This document shows, piece after piece, positions 37,202 through 45,336 of a DNA stretch of 64,000 nt (its first letter is position 1; every line of letters starts with the position of its first letter). The position numbers and the translations under genes were made by a program. The stretch comes from JANQRX01 sp963663975. Lineage in GTDB: Bacteria; Pseudomonadota; Alphaproteobacteria; Rhizobiales; Kaistiaceae. The DNA lies in assembly GCA_963663975.2 (NCBI GenBank), contig CAXXRA010000005.1, forward strand, positions 124,001 through 188,000, written 5' to 3'. The notes under the pieces were generated by a model. The model worked only from the letters and a program-made list of their open reading frames with translations. It did not search any database and was not told the origin of the DNA.

Positions 37202-38719
37202 ATGCTGGTTTTTCCCGACCGCGAGGCTTTTGCTCGCCGGTATCAGGCTGGCGAGTCGCAGGTGCTGTGGACCACGCTGGTCGCCGATCTCGAAACCCCG
37301 GTATCGGCGATGCTGAAACTGTCGGCCGGGCGGACCAATTGCTTTCTGCTCGAATCGGTCGAAGGCGCTGCCGTGCGCGGGCGCTACTCGATCATCGGCA
37401 TCGAACCGGACCTGATTTTTCGCGTACTCGGCGATCGCGCCGAACTCAACAATGGTCCCGCCGGCAACCCGGACGCGTTCGAACCGCTACCCGAACCGCC
37501 CTTGGCAGCCTTGCGCCGGGTGATCGAAGGTTCTCGCGTGCCGCTGCCCGAAGACCTGCCGCCCATGTCGGCCGGGATCTTCGGTTATCTCGGATACGAC
37601 ATGGTGCGGCAATTGGAGGAGCTGGGCGCGGCGAATCCCGATCCCCTCGGTTTCCCCGATGCGGTGCTCATCCGGCCGACCGTGATCGTGGTGTTCGACG
37701 CCGTCAGGGATCAGTTGACGATCGTCACGCCCGTCCGGCCGTCGGCCGGCACCGAGGCGGATATCGCCCACACGCGCGCAGTCGATCGTCTGTCGGCCGT
37801 CGTCGACACGCTTGACGCACCGCTCGATCATGCCATCGACGCGCCGGTCATGGCTGCGTCCGAAATCGCCATCACCTCCAACACACCGCGCCAGCGCTAT
37901 CTCGACATGGTCGCTCGGGCGAAGGAGTACATCGCCGCCGGCGACGTCTTCCAGGTCGTGCTGTCGCAGCGTTTCGAGGCCGATTTCGACCTGCCGCCCT
38001 TTGCCCTCTACCGCGCGCTGCGCCGCACCAACCCCTCGCCCTTCCTCTATTTCCTCGATTTCGGAGAGTTTGCCGTCGCTGGCTCCAGCCCCGAGATCCT
38101 GGTGCGGGTTCGCGATGGCGAGGTCAATATTCGTCCCATTGCCGGGACCAGGCCACGGGGGCAGACCGCGGAGGAAGACAAGGCGCTGGCCGCCGAATTG
38201 CTGGCCGATCCCAAGGAGCGGGCGGAGCATCTGATGCTCCTCGATCTCGGCCGCAACGATGCCGGACGGGTGGCGGAAATCGGCACGGTCGAGGTCACCG
38301 ACCGGTTTTTCATCGAATACTACAGCCACGTGATGCACATCGTGTCGAACGTGGTCGGCCGGTTGGCGAAGGATCGCGATGCCCTCGACGGCCTTGCGGC
38401 CGGGTTCCCCGCCGGCACCGTTTCGGGCGCCCCCAAGGTGCGCGCCATGGAGATCATCGACGAGCTCGAGATCGACAAGCGTGGGATTTACGCCGGCTGC
38501 GTGGGATATTTCTCGGCCGACGGTGCGATGGATTCATGCATCGTGCTGCGCACATCGATCGTCAAGGACGGCAAGATGTACGTTCAGGCCGGTGCCGGCA
38601 TCGTCGCCGATTCGCAGCCGGACAAGGAACACGCCGAATGCGTTGCCAAGGCCAGCGCCCTTTTCCGAGCGGCCGAGGAAGCGGTAAGGTTCGCCTCCAG
38701 GGTCGGCCGCGGCCAGTAA
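37202..38719 (+). CDS. trpE: Anthranilate synthase component I
   Basis: Makes anthranilate from chorismate, with TrpG supplying ammonia; 505 residues. It has the N-terminal inhibitor-site region LLESVEGAAVRGRYSIIG and the chorismate-binding core with RPIAGTRPRGQT, EHLMLLDLGRND, HVMHIVSNVVG and FPAGTVSGAPKVRAMEII. It is separate from trpG, unlike the fused TrpEG of Rhizobium and Brucella. Only 22 bases separate its ATG from a MITE. No tryptophan-rich leader peptide is visible. Confidence 0.96.
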   Translation: MLVFPDREAFARRYQAGESQVLWTTLVADLETPVSAMLKLSAGRTNCFLLESVEGAAVRGRYSIIGIEPDLIFRVLGDRAELNNGPAGNPDAFEPLPEPPLAALRRVIEGSRVPLPEDLPPMSAGIFGYLGYDMVRQLEELGAANPDPLGFPDAVLIRPTVIVVFDAVRDQLTIVTPVRPSAGTEADIAHTRAVDRLSAVVDTLDAPLDHAIDAPVMAASEIAITSNTPRQRYLDMVARAKEYIAAGDVFQVVLSQRFEADFDLPPFALYRALRRTNPSPFLYFLDFGEFAVAGSSPEILVRVRDGEVNIRPIAGTRPRGQTAEEDKALAAELLADPKERAEHLMLLDLGRNDAGRVAEIGTVEVTDRFFIEYYSHVMHIVSNVVGRLAKDRDALDGLAAGFPAGTVSGAPKVRAMEIIDELEIDKRGIYAGCVGYFSADGAMDSCIVLRTSIVKDGKMYVQAGAGIVADSQPDKEHAECVAKASALFRAAEEAVRFASRVGRGQ

Positions 38720-38733
38720 CGGAATCGGATGCC

Positions 38734-39342
38734 ATGTCGGTTGTCGTCATCGATAACTATGACAGCTTCACCTACAACCTCGTCCACTTCCTCGGCGAGC
38801 TGGGGGCGCAACTGGACGTGTGGCGCAATGACAAGATCAGCGTCGACGACGTCGCCGCCATCGATCCGGAAGCGATCGTGCTGTCGCCGGGACCGTGTAC
38901 GCCCAACCAGGCCGGTATCTGCCTCGACCTAGTGGCGCAGCTCGGACCGAGCGTGCCGATACTGGGCGTGTGTCTCGGCCACCAGTCGATCGGCCAGGCC
39001 TATGGCGGGCGCGTGGTGCGGGCTCCAACACTCATGCACGGCAAATTGAGTGAGATCCGACATAACGGCCAAGGGGTCTTCAAGGGTATCAACGGCGCCT
39101 TCAGCGCCACGCGATATCATTCGCTGACGTTGGCGCCCGATAGCCTCGGGGAGGATCTTGCCGTGACCGCCAACGCTGGCGACGTCGTCATGGGGCTGAT
39201 GCACATTCGACACCCGGCGCACGGGGTTCAGTTCCACCCGGAATCGATTGCGTCGGAAAACGGCCACGCGATCCTGAAGAATTTCCTCGACATTGCCGCG
39301 GACTGGAACAGGCGACACCGCCCGCAGCGTTCGGTGGCCTGA
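38734..39342 (+). CDS. trpG: Anthranilate synthase component II (glutamine amidotransferase)
   Basis: Class I glutaminase subunit, 202 residues. It starts VVVIDNYDSFTYNLVHFLGE and has LSPGPCTPNQAG, the nucleophilic cysteine in LGVCLGHQSIGQAYGG, and the catalytic HPES. The ATG at 38734 is 14 bases after the trpE stop. The longer frame beginning at 38536 is inside trpE. PabA function in folate synthesis is possible in addition. Confidence 0.95.
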   Translation: MSVVVIDNYDSFTYNLVHFLGELGAQLDVWRNDKISVDDVAAIDPEAIVLSPGPCTPNQAGICLDLVAQLGPSVPILGVCLGHQSIGQAYGGRVVRAPTLMHGKLSEIRHNGQGVFKGINGAFSATRYHSLTLAPDSLGEDLAVTANAGDVVMGLMHIRHPAHGVQFHPESIASENGHAILKNFLDIAADWNRRHRPQRSVA

Positions 39343-39360
39343 GGTGGCGGAATAGAAGCC

Positions 39361-40374
39361 ATGACGGATTTGAAATCGATGATCGCCAAGGTCGCCTCGG
39401 GCGAGGTGTTGAGCGGTGAGGAGTCGCGGCAGGCGTTCGAGATCATCATGTCGGGCCAGGCCACGCCGGTTCAGATCGGGAGCTTTCTGACCGGGCTCAG
39501 GCTGCGCGGCGAGACCGTCGAGGAGATCGCCGGAGCGGTGTCGATCATGCGGGCCAAGATGACCAGGGTCGAGGCACCCGCCGACGCCATCGACATCGTC
39601 GGTACCGGCGGCGACGCCTCGGGCAGCTACAACATTTCCACCGCGGCGGCGTTGATCGTGGCCGGCGCCGGAGTGCCGGTGGCCAAGCACGGCAACCGGG
39701 CGATGTCGTCGAAATCGGGCGCCGCCGACACCCTGGCCGCTCTTGGCGTCAATCTGGATCTGTCGCCGAAGCGGATTGCGGATTGCATCCGCGAGGCCGG
39801 AATCGGCTTCATGTTTGCGCCCGCCCATCACGCCGCCATGAAACATGTCGGCCCGGCGCGGGCCGAACTCGGCTTTCGCACCGTGTTCAATCTCATCGGC
39901 CCGCTGTCGAATCCGGCCGGCGTGAGCCGCTACCTGGTCGGCGTGTTCTCACCCGATTGGGTCGAACCCCTGGCCAGGGTTCTGGCGAGCCTGGGCGCGG
40001 AGCGCGCCTGGGTGGTCCACGGCGACGGTGGGCTCGACGAGATATCGCCCGCCGGCACCACGACGGTGGCCTCACTGGAAAATGGCGATGTCACCACGAT
40101 GCGCGTTTCGCCGGCCGATGCCGGTCTCGAAGTCCACCCGCTGGAGGAGATTCGCGGCGGCGAGGCCGACCACAATGCGGCGGCGCTGAGAGCGGTGCTG
40201 GAGGGGGCGGACAATGCCTTCAGGAGTACCGCGGTGATCAATGCGGCCGCGGCCCTGGTGATCGCCGGTCGCGCCGGCGATCTCAGCCAGGGCGCCGAGA
40301 GAGCCGCCCGATCGATCGATACGGGCGCCGCGCTGAAAAGCCTCGACACCCTGGTCAAGGTCTCCAATGGTTAG
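39361..40374 (+). CDS. trpD: Anthranilate phosphoribosyltransferase
   Basis: Transfers phosphoribose to anthranilate; 337 residues. Recognised by the PRPP-binding DIVGTGGDASGSYNIST, VAKHGNRAMSSKSGAADTL and FMFAPAHHAAMKHV. It follows trpG by 18 bases. The TAG stop at 40372-40374 is directly followed by the TAG of MITE copy G. Without MITE and IS the stop would lie 4 bases before the trpC ATG. Confidence 0.96.
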   Translation: MTDLKSMIAKVASGEVLSGEESRQAFEIIMSGQATPVQIGSFLTGLRLRGETVEEIAGAVSIMRAKMTRVEAPADAIDIVGTGGDASGSYNISTAAALIVAGAGVPVAKHGNRAMSSKSGAADTLAALGVNLDLSPKRIADCIREAGIGFMFAPAHHAAMKHVGPARAELGFRTVFNLIGPLSNPAGVSRYLVGVFSPDWVEPLARVLASLGAERAWVVHGDGGLDEISPAGTTTVASLENGDVTTMRVSPADAGLEVHPLEEIRGGEADHNAAALRAVLEGADNAFRSTAVINAAAALVIAGRAGDLSQGAERAARSIDTGAALKSLDTLVKVSNG

Positions 40375-40376
40375 TA

Positions 40377-40645
40377 GAGCCCTTTCGACCAATTGTGAGC
40401 CATTCTGACGGAGCGATTTTGTGACAAGATCAAGTCAAGGTTCGATGAGCGTATCTGGATACGGTCGAGGGCCTTGGCGCAGGAATTGGTGCAAAATCAC
40501 CCGTCCCTTCGGGTTTCCGATTGGCGGGCACCCAACGCCGGACCAATCTCGAACGATGCGGTGGCATCGCCCGTCGACCGTTTCGACGCCGGATCGCCTC
40601 GCCAATCGCGAAACAGAATTGCCTCACAGTTGGTCGAAAGGGCTC
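40377..40645 (+). repeat. CTAG-MITE, copy G (full length)
   Basis: 269-bp full-length copy inserted at the trpD stop. Left junction reads TTAGTAGAGCCC, slightly different from the other copies. Right junction CTAG (40645-40648) was then used by IS5 copy 2. Confidence 0.9.
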
Positions 40646-40647
40646 TA

Positions 40648-41490
40648 GGTCCTGTTGACAGTTATCGGAGCCAGATGATGGCACCGACAAGAAACAGCAT
40701 GGCCATGTAGGCCGTTGCGGTTTTTTCATAGCGCGTGGCGATGCGCCGGAAGTGTTTGATTTTGTTTATGTAACATTCGACGAGATGTCTTTCTTTGTAG
40801 AGTTCGGCATCGTAGGGGATGGCTTGCGCCCGTGACGGGTTGGATGGAATCACCGCCACTATTCCGGCATCGTTGAGACGAGCGCGGAGATGATCGGCAT
40901 CATAGGCCGTGTCGGCGATGAGGTTTGCGCCGGCCACGTCGGCGATCAACTCTTCAGCCTGGGTGACATCGCCAACCTGACCGCCGGTGAGGATGAACCG
41001 TAATGGATTGCCGAGCCCATCGACAGCGATGTGAACCTTGCTCGTCAAGCCGCCGCGCGAACGTCCGATGGCCTGATTTTGAGTCCCCCTTTTGCGCCCG
41101 ACGCATGTTGATGTGCCCGCACAATGGTTGAATCGATGATCAGGTATTCGAAGTCCGGATCGTCCACCAAGGCCTTGAAAAGACTCTCCCATGCCCCTTG
41201 TTTGGCCCACCGGGAAAAGCGCACGTACACGCTGTTCCAATTGCCGAACGCGTCCGGCAGGTCGCGCCATGGCGAACTCGTGCGTGCAATCCACAATACC
41301 GCATCCACGAACAGACGCTTGTCCCGTCCCGTGGATCCGCAATCCGACGCCTTGCCGGGTACCAAATCCGATATCCGTTCCCATTGAACGTCCGTCAATT
41401 CCCTGCGAAGCATGACCGGTTCCTCCTCCACACCCAGGTCTTGCTTGAATCACAACCGCCATTAATAAACCGTTAACTGTCAACAGCACC
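40648..41490 (-). mobile_element. IS5-family (IS427-type) element, copy 2, intact
   Basis: 843-bp element with the same terminal repeats as copy 1, flanked by TA on both sides (40646-40647, 41491-41492). Transcribed against the trp operon. Its outer end lies 7 bases before the trpC ATG. Confidence 0.93.
40662..41413 (-). CDS. IS5-family transposase, two overlapping frames
   Basis: DDE transposase made from two frames. ORF A (41045-41413, 122 residues) starts MLRRELTDVQWERISDLV and holds the first aspartate in LIIDSTIVRAHQHA. ORF B, ending at 40662, holds the second in IADTAYDADHL and the glutamate in ERHLVECYINK. They overlap around a run of AAAA then GGGGG. There a -1 slip joins GAKGG to the ORF B frame reading QNQAIGRSRGG. 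Such programmed frameshifting is the rule for IS427-type elements. The long frame that begins in the terminal repeat is not the real start. Confidence 0.88.
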
Positions 41491-41497
41491 TAGCGCC

Positions 41498-42310
41498 ATG
41501 ACCGATATCCTCAAGACGATCGAGACCAGCAAACGCGCCGAGATCGCCGCGGCCAAGAGCCTTGTTCCGGCCGACGAGATGGCACTGCAGGCGGCCGCCG
41601 CCACGCCGGCGCGTGGCTTTATCGCGGCCTTGGAGGACCGGATCGATGCCGGTCGCCCGGCTCTGATCGGAGAGATCAAGAAGGCCAGCCCGTCGAAGGG
41701 GCTGATCCGGGCCGATTTCCATCCGCCGGCCCTCGCCCGCGCCTACCGTGACGGCGGCGCGACATGCCTGTCCGTTCTCACCGATGGGCCGTTTTTTCAG
41801 GGCGCTGCGCAATATCTGATCGATGCCCGTGCCGCCGTTGACCTGCCGGTCCTTCGCAAGGACTTCATCTACGAGCCCTACCAGGTTCACCAGTCGCGGG
41901 CGATGGGGGCGGATTGCATTCTGATCATCATGGCGGCGGTCACCGACGGCGAGGCCGAGGCCATCCAGCAAACGGCCGACGACCTCGGCATGGACGTGCT
42001 CGTCGAAGTCCATGACGGCGACCAACTCGACCGCGCCCTTCGGCTGTCATCGCGGCTGATCGGCATTAACAACCGTGATCTGCACACCTTCACGACCTCG
42101 CTGTCGGTGAGCGAGAAACTGGCGCCGCTGGTTCCCGCCGGTCATATTGCGGTCGGCGAAAGCGGCATCAATACCGGCCAGGACATCCGGCGGCTCAAGG
42201 ACATTGGTATCGGCGCCTATCTCGTCGGCGAAAGCCTCATGCGCCAGCCCGACGTCGCCGCCGCGACCAGAAACCTGCTCGCCCGCGACGGCGCGTCGGC
42301 ACCAGCGTGA
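41498..42310 (+). CDS. trpC: Indole-3-glycerol phosphate synthase
   Basis: Closes the indole ring in tryptophan synthesis; 270 residues. It has IGEIKKASPSKGLIR, LSVLTDGPFFQGA, LRKDFIYEPYQ, GINNRDLHTFTT and VGESGINTGQDIRRL. The start ATG at 41498 lies only 7 bases after the end of IS5 copy 2. The preceding 20 bases (the IS end then TAGCGCC) contain no Shine-Dalgarno sequence, so its native initiation signals have been displaced. It overlaps moaC as GTGA. Confidence 0.96.
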   Translation: MTDILKTIETSKRAEIAAAKSLVPADEMALQAAAATPARGFIAALEDRIDAGRPALIGEIKKASPSKGLIRADFHPPALARAYRDGGATCLSVLTDGPFFQGAAQYLIDARAAVDLPVLRKDFIYEPYQVHQSRAMGADCILIIMAAVTDGEAEAIQQTADDLGMDVLVEVHDGDQLDRALRLSSRLIGINNRDLHTFTTSLSVSEKLAPLVPAGHIAVGESGINTGQDIRRLKDIGIGAYLVGESLMRQPDVAAATRNLLARDGASAPA

Positions 42311-42801
42311 CCGACATGGCGCCCGCCGATCACCTCTCCCATCTCGACCGCGACGGCGCGGCCAACATGGTCGACGTTTCGGACAAGCCCGTCAGCGCCC
42401 GGCAAGCGGTCGCCGAGGGCGTGGTCACGATGACCGCCGCCACGCTGCGAACCATCGTCGCCGGCGACGCAAAAAAGGGCGACGTCATCGGCACCGCGCG
42501 GCTGGCCGGCATCATGGCGGCCAAACGAACCGCCGACCTGATTCCGCTGTGTCATCCCCTGGCGCTGTCATCGGTCACCGTCGACATCGCCGCCGAGGAC
42601 GACCTGCCGGGCTTGCGCGTCCGCGCCACTGTGCGCGTCTCCGGCCGCACAGGCGTGGAGATGGAGGCGCTCACCGCCGTCAGCGTCGCCTGCCTCACCA
42701 TCTACGACATGGCCAAGGCCATCGATCGCGGCATGGAGATCAGCGGAATACGACTGCTGGAAAAGAGCGGCGGCAGGTCCGGCGAATGGCGGGCGCGGTG
42801 A
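42307..42801 (+). CDS. moaC: Cyclic pyranopterin monophosphate synthase MoaC
   Basis: Second step of molybdopterin synthesis; 164 residues. It has MVDVSDKPVSARQAVAEG, the active-site KRTADLIPLCHPL and EMEALTAVSVACLTIYDM. The start is a GTG at 42307 overlapping the trpC stop; an ATG at 42316 is a good alternative. It continues the trp operon into molybdenum-cofactor genes, the usual alphaproteobacterial order. Confidence 0.95.
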   Translation: MTDMAPADHLSHLDRDGAANMVDVSDKPVSARQAVAEGVVTMTAATLRTIVAGDAKKGDVIGTARLAGIMAAKRTADLIPLCHPLALSSVTVDIAAEDDLPGLRVRATVRVSGRTGVEMEALTAVSVACLTIYDMAKAIDRGMEISGIRLLEKSGGRSGEWRAR

Positions 42802-44003
42802 GCCTGCTGCCGGTCCGCGAGGCGATATCGCGCATCGTGGCGGGCGTGACACCGGTCGAAACGGAGCGCGTCGACCTCGCCGCCGCGTATGGCAAGACGC
42901 TGGCCGAGCCGATCGCCGCGCCGCGCGACCAGCCCCCCTTCCCGTCCTCGGCGATGGACGGATACGCGGTGCGCGCGGCCGACAGCGCCGATGGCGCCGC
43001 CCTCAAGGTGATTGGAACCTCCGCTGCCGGCAAACGGTTCGGCGGCACGGTGGGTCGTTTGCAGGCCGTGCGCATCTTCACCGGAGCGCCGGTGCCGGAT
43101 GGGGCCGACGCGGTTCTGATCCAGGAGAATGCCGAGACCGGCGGCGATGATGAGGTGACGGCAACCGCTCCGGTCGCGCCGGGAGCCAACATTCGACGTG
43201 CCGGGCTTGATTTCGAGGCCGGCCGGACCCTGCTCGAACCAGGCGTCAGGATTGGCGCCGGCGAGATCGGACTGGCGGCGGCGGCCGGGCGGGCCGATCT
43301 CTTGGTGCGCCGGCGGCCGATCGTCGCGGTCCTGGCCACCGGCGACGAACTGGTGCCGCCGGGCAGCGAGCCGGGACCGGACCAGATTTACGCCTCGGGC
43401 GGCGTCGCCATCCGGGCCTATCTCGCCTCGATCGGCGCGGACTCAAGCTATCTCGGTGTCGCCCCGGACGATCCTCGCGCCATTGGCGAGCGTGTCGACC
43501 GCGCCCGCGCCATGGCCGCTGATATCCTGGTGACCATCGGCGGCGTCTCGGTCGGCGAGCACGATCTCGTCCAGCCGGCGCTGAGCGAGCGGGGTATGAA
43601 ACTGGATTTCTGGAAAGTCGCCGTTCGCCCCGGCAAGCCGCTGATGTTCGGCATGATCGGCGCCATGCGGGTGATCGGTCTGCCGGGCAATCCGGTCTCG
43701 GCCCTGGTCTGCAGCGTGGTGTTCGTCAGACCGCTGGTCGAGGCGCTGCTCGGCCGACCGCCGGACGATGGCGAGCGGCCGGCGAGACTGGGCGCCGATG
43801 TTCCGGCCAACGGCCCGCGCGCCAGTTACCTGCGCGCCACGCTGGCCGACGCCGGCGGCGGAGCGCCCACCGCAAACCCGCTGCCGATTCAGGATAGTTC
43901 CATGCAGCTGGAATTGGCGACCGCCGATTGCCTGCTGGTCCGCGAGGCAAACGCCCCTGCCGCCGCGGCGGGCGAACCCTGCCGGATCATTCCGCTGCGT
44001 TAG
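42786..44003 (+). CDS. moeA: Molybdopterin molybdenumtransferase MoeA
   Basis: Inserts molybdate into adenylylated molybdopterin; 405 residues. N-terminal domain I has PPFPSSAMDGYAVRAAD. The central MoCF-binding domain has VLATGDELVPPGS, ASGGVAIRAYLASIGAD, ILVTIGGVSVGEHD and PGKPLMFGMI. The C-terminal beta domain ends CRIIPLR. The ATG at 42786 overlaps moaC by 16 bases. The frame is open far upstream, but only as a shadow of trpC and moaC. Confidence 0.95.
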   Translation: MAGAVSLLPVREAISRIVAGVTPVETERVDLAAAYGKTLAEPIAAPRDQPPFPSSAMDGYAVRAADSADGAALKVIGTSAAGKRFGGTVGRLQAVRIFTGAPVPDGADAVLIQENAETGGDDEVTATAPVAPGANIRRAGLDFEAGRTLLEPGVRIGAGEIGLAAAAGRADLLVRRRPIVAVLATGDELVPPGSEPGPDQIYASGGVAIRAYLASIGADSSYLGVAPDDPRAIGERVDRARAMAADILVTIGGVSVGEHDLVQPALSERGMKLDFWKVAVRPGKPLMFGMIGAMRVIGLPGNPVSALVCSVVFVRPLVEALLGRPPDDGERPARLGADVPANGPRASYLRATLADAGGGAPTANPLPIQDSSMQLELATADCLLVREANAPAAAAGEPCRIIPLR

Positions 44004-44557
44004 GGGTGACTTCGACGGGCGTGGGTTCATCCTGGAGGCGTTCCGGCCCAAGGCCCAAGTATGACGTTCTCAACGATGTAACCCACGTACGTGTGACTTG
44101 GCGCATCGACCCGAACACACTCCGGTTCGAGATGTGGGAGCACGATGCGGAAGGTTCAGAGGATTTCGTGACGGACGGGTCGCATGTCGGGGAGATTTCG
44201 TCCGACATGTCCAGCATCACGGCCACGTGGACGACACTTTCGACCGGTCGACAAGGTGCTCTGACTCTTGTGGCGACGGACGATTGAGGCGTCAACACGC
44301 GGGTATCTCACGTGAGAGGCATGGATACCACGTGAGTGTTGGCACCATCACACATGAGAGATTGCCATGCGCGAAGCAGACGATAAGAACTCGCAAGGAA
44401 CCGCGTGCCCCATTGGCCGACGAAGCCCAGCACAACCAGAATTGCCGTAAGCACCTTAGCCATCCCCTAATCAGAATCACTCTGTCTGCTGCGGCCGCCC
44501 CCGCCATACGCCACGCAGCGATAGGCGCCCAGCGTATACCGGATATTTACCATTGCG
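44004..44557. other. Long gap between moeA and lexA
   Basis: About 550 bases, visibly lower in GC than the neighbours. An open frame continues on the plus strand to TGA at 44285-44287, with a protein-like stretch VTHVRVTWRIDPNTLRFEMW from about 44080, but no start codon with a good ribosome site. It may be a gene remnant. A perfect 12-base palindrome TCTCACGTGAGA lies at 44306-44317, with CACGTGAG repeated at 44329-44336. A minus-strand small ORF overlaps it (next entry). No recognised gene. Confidence 0.4.
44308..44463 (-). CDS. Possible 51-residue membrane peptide
   Basis: Short open frame starting MAKVLTAILVVLGFVGQWG, giving one hydrophobic helix after a lysine, then a basic segment (SSYRLLRAWQ). 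It ends inside the 12-base palindrome at 44306-44317. GGGG lies just before the ATG, but there is no clear Shine-Dalgarno site at normal spacing. The composition is like a small membrane or type I toxin-like peptide. It could equally be a chance frame. Confidence 0.25.
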   Translation of the reverse strand: MAKVLTAILVVLGFVGQWGTRFLASSYRLLRAWQSLMCDGANTHVVSMPLT

Positions 44558-44572
44558 GAACACTCATAGAAC
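44558..44572. promoter_or_regulatory. LexA (SOS) box, first
   Basis: GAAC-N7-GAAC, the reverse complement of the alphaproteobacterial SOS consensus GTTC-N7-GTTC. It is about 60 bases before the lexA ATG, the expected place for autoregulation. Confidence 0.85.
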
Positions 44573-44583
44573 ATGTACAAAAT

Positions 44584-44598
44584 GTTCGTGTTTTGTCC
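44584..44598. promoter_or_regulatory. LexA (SOS) box, second, imperfect
   Basis: GTTC-N7-GTCC, one base off the consensus. It starts 12 bases after the first box and about 35 bases before the lexA ATG. Two boxes would allow cooperative repression. Confidence 0.6.
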
Positions 44599-44631
44599 CG
44601 CGACGATTCCTTGCACTCTGGGAACCCTAAT

Positions 44632-45336
44632 ATGCTGACCCGCAAGCAATACGAACTCCTGATGTTCATTCATGAGCGCGTCAAGGAGGCCGGCGTCCCG
44701 CCCTCGTTCGACGAAATGAAGGATGCGCTGGATCTGAGGTCCAAATCCGGCATCCATCGGCTCATCAAGGCACTGGAGGAGCGCGGCTTCATCCGACGGC
44801 TGCCCAACCGGGCGCGCGCGATCGAGGTCATTCGCCTGCCGGAGACGGTCCAGCAGGCCATTCCCGCGGCCCGCTCGCGGGGGTTCTCGCCGAGCGTCAT
44901 CGAGGGCAATCTCGGCCGCCCCCGCCCAGTCGCCGAGGGTGCCAACAGCAACGAGCCGGTGCTCGTTCCGGTCATGGGACGGATCGCCGCCGGTACCCCA
45001 ATCGAGGCGATTCAGACCCACAGCCACACCATCGGCGTGCCCCCCGACATGCTGTCGGCGGGTGAACATTTCGCCCTCGAAATACGCGGCGATTCGATGA
45101 TTGAGGCCGGTATCTTCGAAGGCGACACGGTGCTGATCCGCAAGACCGACACGGCCGATTCCGGTGAGATCGTGGTGGCCCTGATCGACCGCGAGGAAGC
45201 GACCCTGAAACGCCTGCGGCGCAAGGGTGCCTCGATCGCACTGGAGGCGGCCAACCCGGCTTACGAGACCAGGATCTTCGGTCCCGACCGCGTCGACATA
45301 CAGGGGCGGCTGGTCGGACTGATCCGGCGCTACTGA
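44632..45336 (+). CDS. lexA: SOS repressor LexA
   Basis: Represses DNA-damage genes and self-cleaves when RecA is activated; 234 residues. It has an N-terminal winged helix (MLTRKQYELLMFIHERV to RSKSGIHRLIKALEERGFI). The scissile Ala-Gly is in MGRIAAGTP. The catalytic serine is in IRGDSMIEAGI and the lysine in EATLKRLRR. The gene is autoregulated to judge from two upstream boxes. It ends the trp-moa block, and its tail overlaps comEC by 7 bases in convergent orientation. Confidence 0.97.
   Translation: MLTRKQYELLMFIHERVKEAGVPPSFDEMKDALDLRSKSGIHRLIKALEERGFIRRLPNRARAIEVIRLPETVQQAIPAARSRGFSPSVIEGNLGRPRPVAEGANSNEPVLVPVMGRIAAGTPIEAIQTHSHTIGVPPDMLSAGEHFALEIRGDSMIEAGIFEGDTVLIRKTDTADSGEIVVALIDREEATLKRLRRKGASIALEAANPAYETRIFGPDRVDIQGRLVGLIRRY

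Noticed and set aside
40662..41489. 275-residue single frame in IS5 copy 2 starting in the terminal repeat.
   Set aside because: The N-terminal half is not transposase-like. The real protein is ORF A plus ORF B joined by a -1 frameshift.
42147..42785. Open frame in front of moeA as a fusion with an extra N-terminal domain.
   Set aside because: It is an out-of-frame reading of trpC and moaC with Arg/Pro-rich composition; moeA has a normal family start at 42786.
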